Notes: a model not told the origin generated them from the letters alone. A stretch of 64,000 bases of DNA from Microbulbifer elongatus (GCF_020524885.1 NZ_JAIVKJ010000002.1:434001-498000), one strand, 5' to 3'; positions 7,831 through 17,029 are shown, counted from the first letter of the stretch. Numbers and translations are program-made.

Positions 7831-8670
7831 ATGCTCAGTTATCGTCACGGTTTTCATGCCGGCAATTTTGCCGATGTGCTCAAACATTGTGTGCAAGTGG
7901 AAATTATTTCCCATCTGCAGAAAAAGGACGCAGCTTTTGACTACATCGACACCCACGCCGGCGCCGGAAAATATGCGCTTGCCTCGGATATGGCGCAGAA
8001 GAATTGTGAGTACAAAAACGGAATTTACCGCCTCTTCAATCAGTGCGACCTGCCCGGGTTGCAGAATTACCTGCGTCTTATAGAGGGCATTAACCCGCAG
8101 GGCGTATTGCAGCATTATCCCGGATCGCCACTGATAGCCTCCCAGACCCTGCGCCCGCAGGACAAGGCCTGGCTGTTTGAGTTGCACCCCAGCGATGCCG
8201 AAAAGCTGCGCGGGAACATGCCTCGCGGGCGACAGTTTCAGGTGCGAGAAGAAGATGGCTTCGCCGCGTTGGCAAGCCAGTTACCCAGCAGGTCTCGCCG
8301 CGCGCTGATCCTGATTGACCCGCCCTATGAGCAGAAAGCCGATTACCAGCGGGTGATCTCTGCGTTGCAGCTGATTCACCGCAAAATGGCTACCGCCACC
8401 GTCGCCCTCTGGTACCCCGTGGTAGAACGTGGCCGTATCGACGCCCTGGAAAGGCAACTGGCGGATACCGGCATTCGCAATATCGAACTGTTTGAATTGG
8501 GAATTCGCGCCGATGCCGGTGGTCACGGTATGACGTCGGCAGGCATGATCGTGATCAACCCGCCCTGGACGCTCCGTGGGCAGATGGAAGCGCTATTGCC
8601 CCCGCTTGCCAAAGCGCTGAGTGAGGATGGTGAAAGCCACTATCGCTGCGTGACGCTTGCTGCAGAATAG
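7831..8670 (+). CDS. rlmJ: 23S rRNA (adenine-2030-N6)-methyltransferase RlmJ
   Basis: A 279-residue protein starting MLSYRHGFHAGNFADVLKH, the conserved N-terminus of RlmJ. An upstream GTG at 7822 adds only three residues and is less likely. The methyltransferase motif IV is DPPY (163-166), and the SAM-binding region includes DTHAGAGKY (about 40-48). The enzyme methylates A2030 of 23S rRNA using S-adenosylmethionine. The gene stands alone in front of a convergent gene. Confidence 0.95.
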   Translation: MLSYRHGFHAGNFADVLKHCVQVEIISHLQKKDAAFDYIDTHAGAGKYALASDMAQKNCEYKNGIYRLFNQCDLPGLQNYLRLIEGINPQGVLQHYPGSPLIASQTLRPQDKAWLFELHPSDAEKLRGNMPRGRQFQVREEDGFAALASQLPSRSRRALILIDPPYEQKADYQRVISALQLIHRKMATATVALWYPVVERGRIDALERQLADTGIRNIELFELGIRADAGGHGMTSAGMIVINPPWTLRGQMEALLPPLAKALSEDGESHYRCVTLAAE

Positions 8671-8823
8671 GGGAGTGGGTTGGTCACAATTGCGCGTCGC
8701 AACTTGGTGGACCACAACGTGTTGTAGGTTTTCCGGTCAAGGTAATAGACTACCGGCGCCTGAAGCAAGCGGCACTTCCACTTTGTGCGGATAGGGAATA
8801 TGCCGCCCCTGATTCTCAAATAA

Positions 8824-9210
8824 TCACTTCCAGAACTGCCACCACTTCTTGCTGTTTTCAGCGCGTGCTGCCTGGCCTTTCTCGGAGCCTTTGTCCATTT
8901 CCTTGCGTTCCTGTTCAGCCTTTTTGGCGCTCTGCTTTTCGAGACCTTTAGGCATCTCCTTGGCCTCTTTTACCGTTTCGTCTGCGCTGGGTCGTTTCTC
9001 TTTGCCCTTCTTGGACTTTTCTTCCTTGGACTTTTCTTCCGCCATCTGGCGTTTTTCAGCAGCCACGGCAGCCTGCTTCTCCATGCCAGCCTTGGCTTCT
9101 TCGGACACCTTGGCTTCCTTCATTTCCTTGCCGGTGGCTTCAGGCTTGTCGGCGAATGCGGGAGTGGCAAATACGAGGCTGACGACTGCTGCGGTAAGAA
9201 ACTTGTTCAT
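8824..9210 (-). CDS. Small exported Lys/Glu-rich protein
   Basis: A 128-residue protein with a cleavable signal peptide (about residues 1-20, ending PAFAD). The mature part is almost entirely Lys, Glu, Ala and Met, with helical or coiled-coil character and no cysteine. It ends with an aromatic cap (KKWWQFWK). A good Shine-Dalgarno (GGAGAGAAC) precedes the ATG. I do not recognise a characterised family. It may be a periplasmic helical protein whose aromatic tail touches a membrane or partner, which is speculation. Confidence 0.7.
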   Translation of the reverse strand: MNKFLTAAVVSLVFATPAFADKPEATGKEMKEAKVSEEAKAGMEKQAAVAAEKRQMAEEKSKEEKSKKGKEKRPSADETVKEAKEMPKGLEKQSAKKAEQERKEMDKGSEKGQAARAENSKKWWQFWK

Positions 9211-9429
9211 GTTCTCTCCAAACGTGGTGAAAATTTGTAGGGGTAATTCTGGCTTGTACAGATGAATTTATGCTGAATGAGCGCCTGGATAATGTGGGGG
9301 AGTTAACACTTTGTAAACCATTCCCGCTCTGGATTACACGGAGAGTTCACCATGTTCGCCATTGCGACAATCCAGTTTTTGCCGGTGCGTCTCCCCGCTT
9401 TAGTTACGGTATTTCAAATACTGCCGTGA

Positions 9430-9897
9430 CTACCTGAGCATTCGGAATTTCTTGTCACAGGAAACCTGAACGTTGACTTTTTCACGCCCCCATATTGGCT
9501 TTTCCTTTCCGCGTATCACTGCCTTGGTTTTCTGGCATTGCCCCCAAATTCCATAGGAAACTGTCACCGTGGTGGGCTTTCCGCTAACGCAGCTTTTCAG
9601 AGCCTTATATTGACTGGCGTCTTTGTCCTCCAGAGAGGCGACTGTTTTTTTCTTGGTTACACTCTCATTTACCTTGGTCGGAAGGTATGACTCGCCTGCT
9701 AATTCACTGGCTCGCCAGCCCGGCTTCCGACACTTGATTTCTGCGTCGGCAAAGACCGGCTTTAGATCGATATCGCCATCTGCCCTAACGAGCACTTCTG
9801 GCTTTCCATAGCTCTGGTTGAGAGTGACATTGACTTTATTTTCCTTGGCCTGGACTACAGAGCTCAGTAACAGGATAAGGAGAGGGAGCAGGCGCAT
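9430..9897 (-). CDS. Exported hypothetical protein
   Basis: A 155-residue protein with a signal peptide (MRLLPLLILLLSSVVQA) and a Shine-Dalgarno (AAGGAAACC) before the ATG. The mature part is basic and beta-rich and contains four cysteines, probably forming two disulfides in the periplasm. Base composition in and around it is more AT-rich than in neighbouring genes, which hints at later acquisition. No family is recognised. No terminator or clear promoter is visible in the flanks (9211-9429 and 9898-10153). Confidence 0.65.
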   Translation of the reverse strand: MRLLPLLILLLSSVVQAKENKVNVTLNQSYGKPEVLVRADGDIDLKPVFADAEIKCRKPGWRASELAGESYLPTKVNESVTKKKTVASLEDKDASQYKALKSCVSGKPTTVTVSYGIWGQCQKTKAVIRGKEKPIWGREKVNVQVSCDKKFRMLR

Positions 9898-10153
9898 GAT
9901 GGTTTCCTTATATTGTTAGATTTTTGTAAATCGTGTGTGGATTATAACCAGAAGACCTTCTCAGCTTGCCAGGCTTTGTATCTCAAGTATTACTACTGGC
10001 TGACTGTTAGTTAGTAATTTTGGCCTTCACACTAGCAGCGGGCACACGAGTGTTACAACGGGTTTTACGTCTGTCAGTTTTACAGAAACTGCTGTGTCAG
10101 CAACTTGCGGTACTATGCTTGCTCTCTATTAATTTGGAACTATGGGCTAATTT

Positions 10154-10588
10154 ATGTCTCTTACTCCCTTCCATCTCGCAATACAGGTTCGTGACATTGC
10201 CGAAGCGCGTGAATTTTATGGCGATAAAATGGGGCTCTCAGTGGGGCGCAGTTCGGAGCATTGGGTTGACTGGAATCTTTTTGGCCACCAGCTGGTGACC
10301 CACCTGAACCCGGCTATTGGCAAAAACGGCAAAGTTCCGACCATCGCCAACCCTGTAGATGGCCACGGTGTCCCCGTTCCACATTTTGGTGTGATCCTGC
10401 CATTCTCAGAGTGGGAAGTGTTCGCACAGAAAGCGCAGGGATTTGTCGATGAATTTATCGTTGAGCCCTATGTGCGTTTTGCCGGTCAGACTGGCGAGCA
10501 GGGTACGCTGTTCTTTATGGATCCAAGCGGCAACGCGCTGGAATTCAAAGGTTTTCGCGATATTGAAAGTGAGTTATTTGCGAAGTAA
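10154..10588 (+). CDS. VOC (glyoxalase/dioxygenase) superfamily protein
   Basis: A 144-residue protein with the vicinal-oxygen-chelate fold. It begins TPFHLAIQVRDIAEAREFY (H7 is a likely metal ligand), continues with VPHFGVIL in the second half, and ends with DPSGNALEFKGF, which supplies the glutamate ligand. Such proteins bind a divalent metal and act on small molecules, but the substrate cannot be told from sequence. The Shine-Dalgarno is weak. It is not in an obvious operon. Confidence 0.85.
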   Translation: MSLTPFHLAIQVRDIAEAREFYGDKMGLSVGRSSEHWVDWNLFGHQLVTHLNPAIGKNGKVPTIANPVDGHGVPVPHFGVILPFSEWEVFAQKAQGFVDEFIVEPYVRFAGQTGEQGTLFFMDPSGNALEFKGFRDIESELFAK

Positions 10589-10732
10589 TGACGACATTCT
10601 AAATGCTCACCGGGGAGTACTGGCAGGTCGGAGATATGAAGCTTTGATTTGCGGGCGTAAAGCTGCTGCGCGCAAGCTCTGGCCGTCCAGTGAGATTTTT
10701 AATAAATCGGGCTTCACGCTGTGCGCTCGTTG

Positions 10733-10854
10733 CAAATCGCTTTCGCGATTTGTCGAACCGCGGTGGTTCTGTCTCAGGCGCATCCATGCGCCTGACCCTT
10801 CGGGTGCCTTCGGCAGACCAAAACGCTCCCGGCGTTTTGTCATCCGGCTCCGGA
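10733..10854. repeat. String of seven short hairpins downstream of tRNA-Phe
   Basis: This is the main content of the gene-free stretch 10589-10901. Successive inverted repeats are: CAAATCG/CGATTTG (10733-10752), GAACC/GGTTC (10755-10769), TCAGGCGCAT/ATGCGCCTGA (10774-10795), ACCCTTCGGGT (10795-10805), TGCCTTCGGCA (10805-10815), CAAAACGC/GCGTTTTG (10819-10839) and TCCGG/CCGGA (10843-10854). Reading frames through it are poor and are not called as genes. Confidence 0.75.
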
Positions 10855-10864
10855 CAACAGATAC

Positions 10865-10898
10865 AAAAAAAGCCGCACCCTTTCGGGAGCGGCTTTTT
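10865..10898 (-). terminator. Rho-independent terminator of tRNA-Phe
   Basis: Read on the minus strand, the stem is AAAAAGCCGCtCCC/GGGtGCGGCTTTTT with a GAAA loop followed by more T. It begins 4 bases after the tRNA end. Confidence 0.9.
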
Positions 10899-10901
10899 GT
10901 A

Positions 10902-10977
10902 TGGTGCCCAGAGGCGGAATCGAACCACCGACACGGGGATTTTCAATCCCCTGCTCTACCGACTGAGCTATCTGGGC
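10902..10977 (-). tRNA. tRNA-Phe (GAA)
   Basis: A 76-base gene beginning GCCCAGATAGCTCAGTCGG on the minus strand and ending with encoded CCA. The acceptor stem GCCCAGA/TCTGGGC, the anticodon loop TTGAAAA with anticodon GAA, and the T-arm GGTTCGATTCC are all intact. It reads UUC/UUU codons. Confidence 0.98.
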
Positions 10978-11015
10978 GTTGCTGGTTCGGGGTTGTCCCC
11001 GGCAGCGAGGCGCGT

Positions 11016-11044
11016 ATTAAACCTGCTCTATCGGGGGGAGTCAA
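11016..11044 (-). promoter_or_regulatory. Sigma-70 promoter of tRNA-Phe
   Basis: On the minus strand, -35 TTGACT (11044-11039), a 17-base spacer and -10 TTTAAT (11021-11016) each match consensus at five of six positions. A GC-rich discriminator (GCGCC) follows, typical of growth-rate-controlled stable RNA genes. Confidence 0.85.
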
Positions 11045-11087
11045 CCCCTTGATTGATAAATAGTTTTTGCAGTTTGTAAGCGGTTGC

Positions 11088-11369
11088 TTACTTGTCGCCG
11101 TCTTGCTCCGGCACGTAGCCTTCCGCGTCGTCGTAGTCTTCACCGCTGAAGAACTTGGTCATCTGCTCGGCGAGATAGGCGCGGGAGGAGGGTTCCATCA
11201 TGTTGAGGCGCTTTTCATTGATCAGCATGGTCTGGTGGGCCATCCACTCCTGCCACGCTTTGGCGGAGACGTTGTCGTAGATGTCCTGCCCCTTGGGGCC
11301 CGGGAACGGCGGGTTGGGGAGGCCTTCCAGTTCTTCCTGGTATTTGCGGCAGAAGACGGTGCGGGACAT
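11088..11369 (-). CDS. yggX: Probable Fe(2+)-trafficking protein YggX
   Basis: A 93-residue protein with the conserved start [10 protein letters not shown], the family cysteine at C7, and the helix [20 protein letters not shown]. YggX protects Fe-S clusters and takes part in iron handling in the cytoplasm. It lies 8 bases downstream of mutY, as in many gammaproteobacteria. The pairing makes sense because MutY carries a 4Fe-4S cluster. The two are probably one transcript. Confidence 0.96.
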   Translation of the reverse strand: MSRTVFCRKYQEELEGLPNPPFPGPKGQDIYDNVSAKAWQEWMAHQTMLINEKRLNMMEPSSRAYLAEQMTKFFSGEDYDDAEGYVPEQDGDK

Positions 11370-11377
11370 GGGTTCTC

Positions 11378-12523
11378 CTAACAGGGTGCCAATAGTGGGG
11401 CCCGCAAAGCCACGAGCTGTTTGACCAGCTTGGCGATTGGTGCGGGCAGGCCCAGATCCTGTCCGGATCTGGGGCGGTCGAGCTGGCGCAGTTTATACCA
11501 GCCGCTGGCTCCTTCTGCCACCTGAGTGGGCTTGCGCGGCAGGCTTATCCACACAGGGTGGATATCCAGGTGGAAGTGGCTGAAGGTGTGACGCATGGGC
11601 GGCAGGGCCTGGATCTCGCTGGCGTCCAGATCCTGTGCCGCTAGCCATTCCTGGGCGCTGGCTTCGCCGCCATCGTCCCCTTCCAGCTGCGGCGGTGTCC
11701 ACAGGCCGCCCCAGATGCCGCTAGCCGGGCGCTGCTCCAAATAGAGTTCGCCATCGTGCTCGATCAGCAACAGGGTAGTCTGGCGCTCGGGTTTTTCCTT
11801 TTTCGGCTTCTTGCCGGGGTAGTCGGTGGGGTTGCCCTGGGCGCGGGCAATGCAGTGGTTTTCAAAGGGGCAGCGTTCGCAGGCGGGCCTGGCGCGGGTG
11901 CAGAGGGTGGCGCCCAGGTCCATCATCGCCTGGGTGTAGTCGCCAGTGCGTTCTCCGGGGGTGTAGCGCTCGGCGATATCCCACATTTTGTTGGCCACCG
12001 CGGTTTGACCCGGCCAGCCCTCGACGGCGTGGATACGGGCCAGCACACGCTTGACGTTGCCATCCAGAATGGCGGCTTTCAGGTTCATGCTGATGCTGGC
12101 GATGGCGCCAGCGGTGGAGCGGCCGATACCGGGCAGATCAGACAGGGCCGCTACGCTTTGCGGAAATTCTCCACCGTGTTCACTCACCACCGTCTGGGCG
12201 CATTTGTGCAGATTGCGCGCGCGGGCGTAGTAGCCGAGGCCGCTCCAGTGGGCGAGCACCTTGTCCTGGCTCGCACTGGCGAGCGCCCCAACCGTGGGAA
12301 AAGATTCCATAAAGCGCTGGTAGTAGGGAATAACCGCTGTGACCTGTGTCTGCTGGAGCATGATTTCCGATACCCACACCCGGTAGGGATTGATGTCCTG
12401 CTGCCACGGCAGGTCGTGGCGGCCGTGCTGGTCGAACCATTTGAGCAGGGCCTGCTGGAAGCGGGCTGGGGTCTTGGGCTTGGTTTGGGGCTTGGTTTGG
12501 GATTTGGGGGCAGGGTTTGGCAT
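11378..12523 (-). CDS. mutY: Adenine DNA glycosylase MutY
   Basis: A 381-residue enzyme that removes adenine mispaired with 8-oxoguanine. It shows the catalytic E53 (SEIMLQQTQ), the helix-hairpin-helix [12 protein letters not shown] (about 130-141), catalytic D154, the 4Fe-4S ligands C208, C215, C218 and C224, and a NUDIX-like C-terminal domain from about residue 245. The start is ATG at 12523; a TTG at 12535 is less likely. No Shine-Dalgarno is visible. Instead the terminator hairpin of asmA ends only 10 bases before the ATG. The first 20 residues are a Pro/Lys/Gln/Thr repeat ([13 protein letters not shown]) absent from typical MutY and encoded by a short tandem DNA repeat. Confidence 0.96.
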   Translation of the reverse strand: MPNPAPKSQTKPQTKPKTPARFQQALLKWFDQHGRHDLPWQQDINPYRVWVSEIMLQQTQVTAVIPYYQRFMESFPTVGALASASQDKVLAHWSGLGYYARARNLHKCAQTVVSEHGGEFPQSVAALSDLPGIGRSTAGAIASISMNLKAAILDGNVKRVLARIHAVEGWPGQTAVANKMWDIAERYTPGERTGDYTQAMMDLGATLCTRARPACERCPFENHCIARAQGNPTDYPGKKPKKEKPERQTTLLLIEHDGELYLEQRPASGIWGGLWTPPQLEGDDGGEASAQEWLAAQDLDASEIQALPPMRHTFSHFHLDIHPVWISLPRKPTQVAEGASGWYKLRQLDRPRSGQDLGLPAPIAKLVKQLVALRAPLLAPC

Positions 12524-12533
12524 AGGTCGAAAC

Positions 12534-12561
12534 AAAAATGGGCACCGCGGAGGGTGCCCAT
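12534..12561 (-). terminator. Rho-independent terminator between asmA and mutY
   Basis: On the minus strand, a 9-bp perfect stem ATGGGCACC/GGTGCCCAT with a six-base loop is followed by TTTTTGTTT. It lies 33 bases after the asmA stop and occupies the expected ribosome-binding region of mutY. Confidence 0.85.
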
Positions 12562-12594
12562 GCTAACGGGATAAAGCCGCAAGAGGTAGGGGGA

Positions 12595-14712
12595 TCAGTC
12601 CCCGCGGTTAAACAGGCCTTTGAACTTGTCTTTCAGCTTGTCTTTCAGCTCTTCAGTTTTCGATTCCACCTTGTCCCCGTATTTTTTCTCCGCCTGATAT
12701 TTCAGTTCTGCGCGGATCAGGTCGTCGAGTCGGCGGCTGTCGGGTTTACAGGTGGTGCCGCCGGCTTCGTTGAACTTGGCCTTGCAGCGCAGCGGCAGCG
12801 GGCGATTGCGCCAGCGGGAGTTTTGCACCGAGCAGCCGTTGCCGGAAGTCTTCTCTCCTACCAGTGCGAGGCCGAGGGCGAAGTCGAACTGCTGCTGTTC
12901 CAGGTCGACGGTGCCGTCGCCGGTCAGTGCGATATTCTCGATACCGGCATTGATGCCCTCAACCTTAGCCACATCACCGGTCAGGTTTACGCTGGTGCGC
13001 AGGTCCTGCAGGCGGGTCTGTGCGGGCCACTCTTTTTCCGGCATTGCGGTTTTTTCCGCGTAGCTCACCAGCTGGCACATGCCTTTCTCTAGGTTGAATG
13101 GCGCCAGTGCCAGTTCTTTGGAGTTCAGCTGCACCGCGGCGCGCAGGTTTTTCTGCAGGGCCAGGGTGTCGGCACCGGTCGTCTGGCCCACCCAGGTGAG
13201 ATCGGTTTTGCCGGACAGGGTGACCTTTTTCTTGTCCGCTGCTTCCGGCTCGTCGCTGGCAAACAGGGCTTCCTGCACCTTGGAGATTTCGACCCCGGAG
13301 AGGCCACCACTCAGTTCGCCGCGAGCGGAACTGCCGCGGGCGTTGAATACACCGGTACTGTTCAGGGTGCCGCCGTAAACGCCGGCTGCCAGTTTGTTCA
13401 GCTGGTACAGGCCATTGTTCACGTTCACTGCCAGCTCGGGTTTGTCGATGTCGAAATCGAGCGCGTGCAGCTTCTCCAGGGTGAGGTCCAGCTTGGCGTT
13501 GAAGCCGCGCATGGACTCCAGGGGCAGAGGCACCGGCTGGGCTGCGGCCACATCGGCACTCAGCTCGTCCTGTTCGGGGTTGGCAGCGGGCGGGGGCAGG
13601 TAGTCGTCAACATTCAGTTCACCGCCCTTCAGGCTCAGGGAAACACTCGGCACCGCTTTTGCGTTGGTGGCCGCCTGGAAGCTGGCGCTACCGGTAAACT
13701 TGTTGTCGTCCAGCACCAGTTCCAAGGGCTGCAGGTTCATCTGCTTGTCGGTTCCACTGATATCGGACTCGATACGCAGGTGCTTGAGGGCACTGCTGCT
13801 CTGGGGCTTGTACTCACTACCCACAGCGGCAAGCCAGCCGGAAATCGGCTCTACATCTACCTTCACGTTTAGCTGGATTTGCCAGGGGGCATCGGCCTCG
13901 ACACGGCGAATGTTACCGCGCAGATTAACCTCGGCTTTTGCGCCTTCGGCGCCGGTAAGCTTGATGTTGGCGGGTTGCAGGCGCAGACCGTTCAGGCCCT
14001 CATCGATGGCGAGGCTGCTGTGGATATCCAGGTTCACGGGCTCGGGCAGGTCGCTGCCGGCTAATTCCGCCTGCAGGCGCACGTCGCCGGGTTTGCCACC
14101 GGGAACCAGGTTGTCCGCGGCAATGTGCAGCTTGCTAATGGCGTACTCGGTGCCAGTCTGCTTGTCGGTATAGCGCAGCACACCGTCTTCCAGGCGCAGT
14201 TGCTCCAGCGCCAGCTCGAGGCCACCGCCAGAAGCGGCCTGTTCTTCTTGGGGGATATCCAGCGCGGGTGGGGATTCCCGTTGGGTCTTGGCGTCCTGTG
14301 CTGCCTTTGCCTCCATGGCCTCGGTGATCAACTCCCAGTTGCCCTTGCCGTTCTTGTCTACGGTGAGCGCTACCTGTGGGCCGAGGAGTACGATTTCCTT
14401 GGCTTCAATACGCTTGTCGAATAGCGGCATCAACGCGACGCCGACCGCGACCTTGTCTGCTTCCAGCAAAGATTCACTGGGCAGCGCCAAAGGTGCGAGC
14501 TTTACCCCTTCGAGTTTGAGCGCGATATTCGGCCAGATCTGCCAGCCGATATCGCCGTCGAGGGTCAGGGCGATACCCTGGTCTGCGGCCAGCTTTACGA
14601 TCTTGGGTTTGTACTGGTTGGCGTCGAGACCGGAGAGAAACCAGGCAATGACACCAGCGAAAAGGATAAAGAGAACAACGAGGGTGATAAGACCGCGTTT
14701 GATCCAGGCCAT
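12595..14712 (-). CDS. asmA: AsmA family protein
   Basis: A 705-residue protein with an N-terminal membrane anchor (about residues 7-30) and a long periplasmic part. The start GLDANQYKPKIVKLAADQGI, the later LDGDIGWQIWP, and a C-terminal domain near GDGTVDLEQQQFDFAL identify the AsmA/TamB-like group. These proteins are thought to carry phospholipids or influence outer-membrane assembly. It lies upstream of mutY on the same strand, separated by a terminator, and downstream of the TonB receptor. The exact role in this organism is inferred from the family. Confidence 0.9.
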   Translation of the reverse strand: MAWIKRGLITLVVLFILFAGVIAWFLSGLDANQYKPKIVKLAADQGIALTLDGDIGWQIWPNIALKLEGVKLAPLALPSESLLEADKVAVGVALMPLFDKRIEAKEIVLLGPQVALTVDKNGKGNWELITEAMEAKAAQDAKTQRESPPALDIPQEEQAASGGGLELALEQLRLEDGVLRYTDKQTGTEYAISKLHIAADNLVPGGKPGDVRLQAELAGSDLPEPVNLDIHSSLAIDEGLNGLRLQPANIKLTGAEGAKAEVNLRGNIRRVEADAPWQIQLNVKVDVEPISGWLAAVGSEYKPQSSSALKHLRIESDISGTDKQMNLQPLELVLDDNKFTGSASFQAATNAKAVPSVSLSLKGGELNVDDYLPPPAANPEQDELSADVAAAQPVPLPLESMRGFNAKLDLTLEKLHALDFDIDKPELAVNVNNGLYQLNKLAAGVYGGTLNSTGVFNARGSSARGELSGGLSGVEISKVQEALFASDEPEAADKKKVTLSGKTDLTWVGQTTGADTLALQKNLRAAVQLNSKELALAPFNLEKGMCQLVSYAEKTAMPEKEWPAQTRLQDLRTSVNLTGDVAKVEGINAGIENIALTGDGTVDLEQQQFDFALGLALVGEKTSGNGCSVQNSRWRNRPLPLRCKAKFNEAGGTTCKPDSRRLDDLIRAELKYQAEKKYGDKVESKTEELKDKLKDKFKGLFNRGD

Positions 14713-14756
14713 ACAGAGCGCATCCTTAATCTGACTTTGGCGATAGGGAAGCGGTA

Positions 14757-14785
14757 CTGGAGCGCTCTTGGTTAGAGTGCTCCAG
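14757..14785. terminator. Hairpin between TonB receptor and asmA
   Basis: Arms of 12 bases (CTGGAGCGCTCT/AGAGTGCTCCAG, one mismatch) with a five-base loop lie 34 bases after the receptor stop on the minus strand. There is no T-run, so it may stabilise the 3' end rather than terminate. Confidence 0.45.
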
Positions 14786-14818
14786 CACCGCGGATGCGAC
14801 TATTGAAGCAGTTGCCGG

Positions 14819-17029
14819 TCAGAATTGAAACCGGATTCCCGCTTCTACACTGCGTCCCGCTTCCGGTGCGAAGTCGCGCAGCAGTGAGGTGGAGTTGCGG
14901 ATTTCTTCATCCAGCAGGTTGCGCGCGCTGGCGAAGAGGACCGCATCGGTGCCGCCCAGATTCAGGCTGTAGCGTGCGGTCAGGTCCATGCGGGTGTAGC
15001 CCTCGGTTTCTTCCTCGAAAGCGCCGGCGCGTTCCTGGGCGGCGGCCCTGGTAGTGCGCAGCTCCCAGTTCAGTTGATCGTAGTTGCCGCCAAACGCCAG
15101 GCCGACACGCAGTGGCGGCATGCGCGGAACAGCGCGGTGGTAACCTGCCAGTTCCTCGTGCTCATGCGCGTGGTCTGCTTCGCCTTCCTCTTCCTCGTGG
15201 TGCAGTTCGAGATCGCTGGTGAAGCTGGCGCGCACGCTGTCACCGAACAGTTCAACGTAGTGGCCGCCGGTAAAGGGGAGGCGCATGGAGGCCTCGGCAC
15301 CGTAGAACACCGCATCGCGGTTGGTGTAGCCGTAGATTGGCAGCTCTTCGTCGAGGTTCTCTTCACCGCTGTTGGCGGCGTAGATGTAGTCGGTCACGCG
15401 GTTGTAAAACAGGTTGGTCTCAACCCGCATTGCGTGCCAGCCGGAGGCTTCCTGATTGTGGTGGTGGTAGCCCAGCTCCAGGTTAAAGGACTTCTCCTTA
15501 TTGAGATCCTCTTCACCTTCGATATAGCGGGCTTCCGCCAGGTGGGCGCCTTCTGCAAACAGTTCCTCGGCCACCGGTGCGCGCTCGGCGTGGGTCGCGC
15601 CAAAGCTCAGGTGCTGGTGTTCGGCAAGGAAATACTGGATGGCACCGGACAGGCCGAGAAGGTTGAAGTCCTGGGTTTCGCCTTGCTCAGGGTCCACAGT
15701 CACCTGCTCTACACGGCCACCCAGGTCCAGGTGCCAATCGCCCCAGGCGCGCTCTTTCATGGTGAACAGACCGATGCTCTGGGTGTTGCTGGGCTGGATA
15801 AACGCCTCGTCGCCAACCGCGGCAAAGTCCTTGTCGGTCAGCTGCAGGCCATATGCGCCGCGCCACTGGCCGCCGTTATCGTGGGTCATTTCCACGCGGC
15901 TTTCCCAGGCATGGTTGGTAAAGCGGGTGCCGGGCTCGCCGGCGTCCAGCTCAACGTGCTCGTAATCGTTGTAGCCCAGGCGCACGCTCAGCTTGTCCCA
16001 GTACTCGCTATTGAAGCGGTGTTCGCCCTTCAGGTCGTAGCGGGTTTGCGCCAAATCGATACGCACGGCGTCTTCGCCGGGCTCTTCGTGCTCTTCCTCG
16101 AGGGCGTGTTCTTCACCTTCGTGAAGCGCGTCTTCGTGGTCGTGATGGTGCTCGTGGGTACCCAGCGGAATACCGTAATTGTTTTCCAGTCGGTTGACAG
16201 AAAAGCCCACAAGGCCGGTATCCGTTACCCAGGACAGGCCAGCGCTGGCGCTCTTGGCGCGGGCGTTGGTGTTGCCGACGAAGCCGTCGGTGTTGAGCTC
16301 TTCCTCGTGCACTTCTTCGCCGGTCGATTCGTCGGCGTGTTCCTCATGTTCTTCGTGCTCGAGGATGGCGAGGCCGGGGATCTGGGTGTCGTCGTTGTCG
16401 CGGTAGACCCCATCCAGGTACCAGGCCACATTGCCTGCACCACCGGTCAGGCGGAACACTCCCGCGTCCTGACTGTTGGCGGTGTCGTGACGCATTTCCA
16501 CCGCGCCTTCCATTTCTTCGGGCACTTCAGTGGGGATGCGGCCGTCAAGGATGTTCACCACACCGCCAATGGCGCCGCTGCCGTAGCGCAGGGCGGCTGG
16601 GCCGCGCAGGATCTCGATGCGCTCTGCCAGCAGGGGCTCAACACTGGCTGCGTGGTCGGAGCTGGTGTTGGAGGCGTCCGCCACGTCCAGGTTATCGCTC
16701 AACACCTTCACCCGGTTGGCGCTCTGGCCGCGGATGACCGGCAGGCCCACGCCGCTGCCGAAAGAGGCATTGGCTACACCCAGCTGGTTGTTCAGGGTCT
16801 GGCCCAGTGTGCCCGCGGCCTCCTGGCGCAGCGCTTCACCAGACAGCACCGTCACCGGTGCAGCTACCGCGTCTGCCGGCTTCGCCAGCGGCGAGACGGT
16901 GACGTTCACCTCTTCAATGGATTCTTTGCTGTCGACGGTCTCGGCGGAAACGGCAGAAGACGCAGCAGAAGAGAATGCGCAGGCAACGGCCAGCGCCAGA
17001 GTGTTTACTCGGTACTTTTCAAGAAACAT
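14819..17029 (-). CDS. His/Asp/Glu-rich TonB-dependent receptor, probably for zinc (ZnuD-like)
   Basis: A 736-residue outer-membrane receptor: signal peptide (about 1-29), plug domain (about 50-165; LRGPAALRYGSGAIGGVVNI) and a 22-strand barrel ending GIRFQF. Three extracellular-loop regions are extremely rich in His and Glu: about residues 225-245, 292-318 (including THEHHHDHED) and near 615-640. Such loops are known from ZnuD-type zinc receptors. The TonB box may be in the segment following the signal peptide (VNVTVSPLA). The upstream gene encodes a small His-rich exported protein, which supports metal uptake. No convincing Zur site was found upstream. Confidence 0.88.
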   Translation of the reverse strand: MFLEKYRVNTLALAVACAFSSAASSAVSAETVDSKESIEEVNVTVSPLAKPADAVAAPVTVLSGEALRQEAAGTLGQTLNNQLGVANASFGSGVGLPVIRGQSANRVKVLSDNLDVADASNTSSDHAASVEPLLAERIEILRGPAALRYGSGAIGGVVNILDGRIPTEVPEEMEGAVEMRHDTANSQDAGVFRLTGGAGNVAWYLDGVYRDNDDTQIPGLAILEHEEHEEHADESTGEEVHEEELNTDGFVGNTNARAKSASAGLSWVTDTGLVGFSVNRLENNYGIPLGTHEHHHDHEDALHEGEEHALEEEHEEPGEDAVRIDLAQTRYDLKGEHRFNSEYWDKLSVRLGYNDYEHVELDAGEPGTRFTNHAWESRVEMTHDNGGQWRGAYGLQLTDKDFAAVGDEAFIQPSNTQSIGLFTMKERAWGDWHLDLGGRVEQVTVDPEQGETQDFNLLGLSGAIQYFLAEHQHLSFGATHAERAPVAEELFAEGAHLAEARYIEGEEDLNKEKSFNLELGYHHHNQEASGWHAMRVETNLFYNRVTDYIYAANSGEENLDEELPIYGYTNRDAVFYGAEASMRLPFTGGHYVELFGDSVRASFTSDLELHHEEEEGEADHAHEHEELAGYHRAVPRMPPLRVGLAFGGNYDQLNWELRTTRAAAQERAGAFEEETEGYTRMDLTARYSLNLGGTDAVLFASARNLLDEEIRNSTSLLRDFAPEAGRSVEAGIRFQF

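Noticed and set aside
10443..11063. Open frames in both directions between the VOC gene and tRNA-Phe
   Set aside because: They cross the hairpin string, the terminator and the tRNA itself. The translations look repeat-derived.
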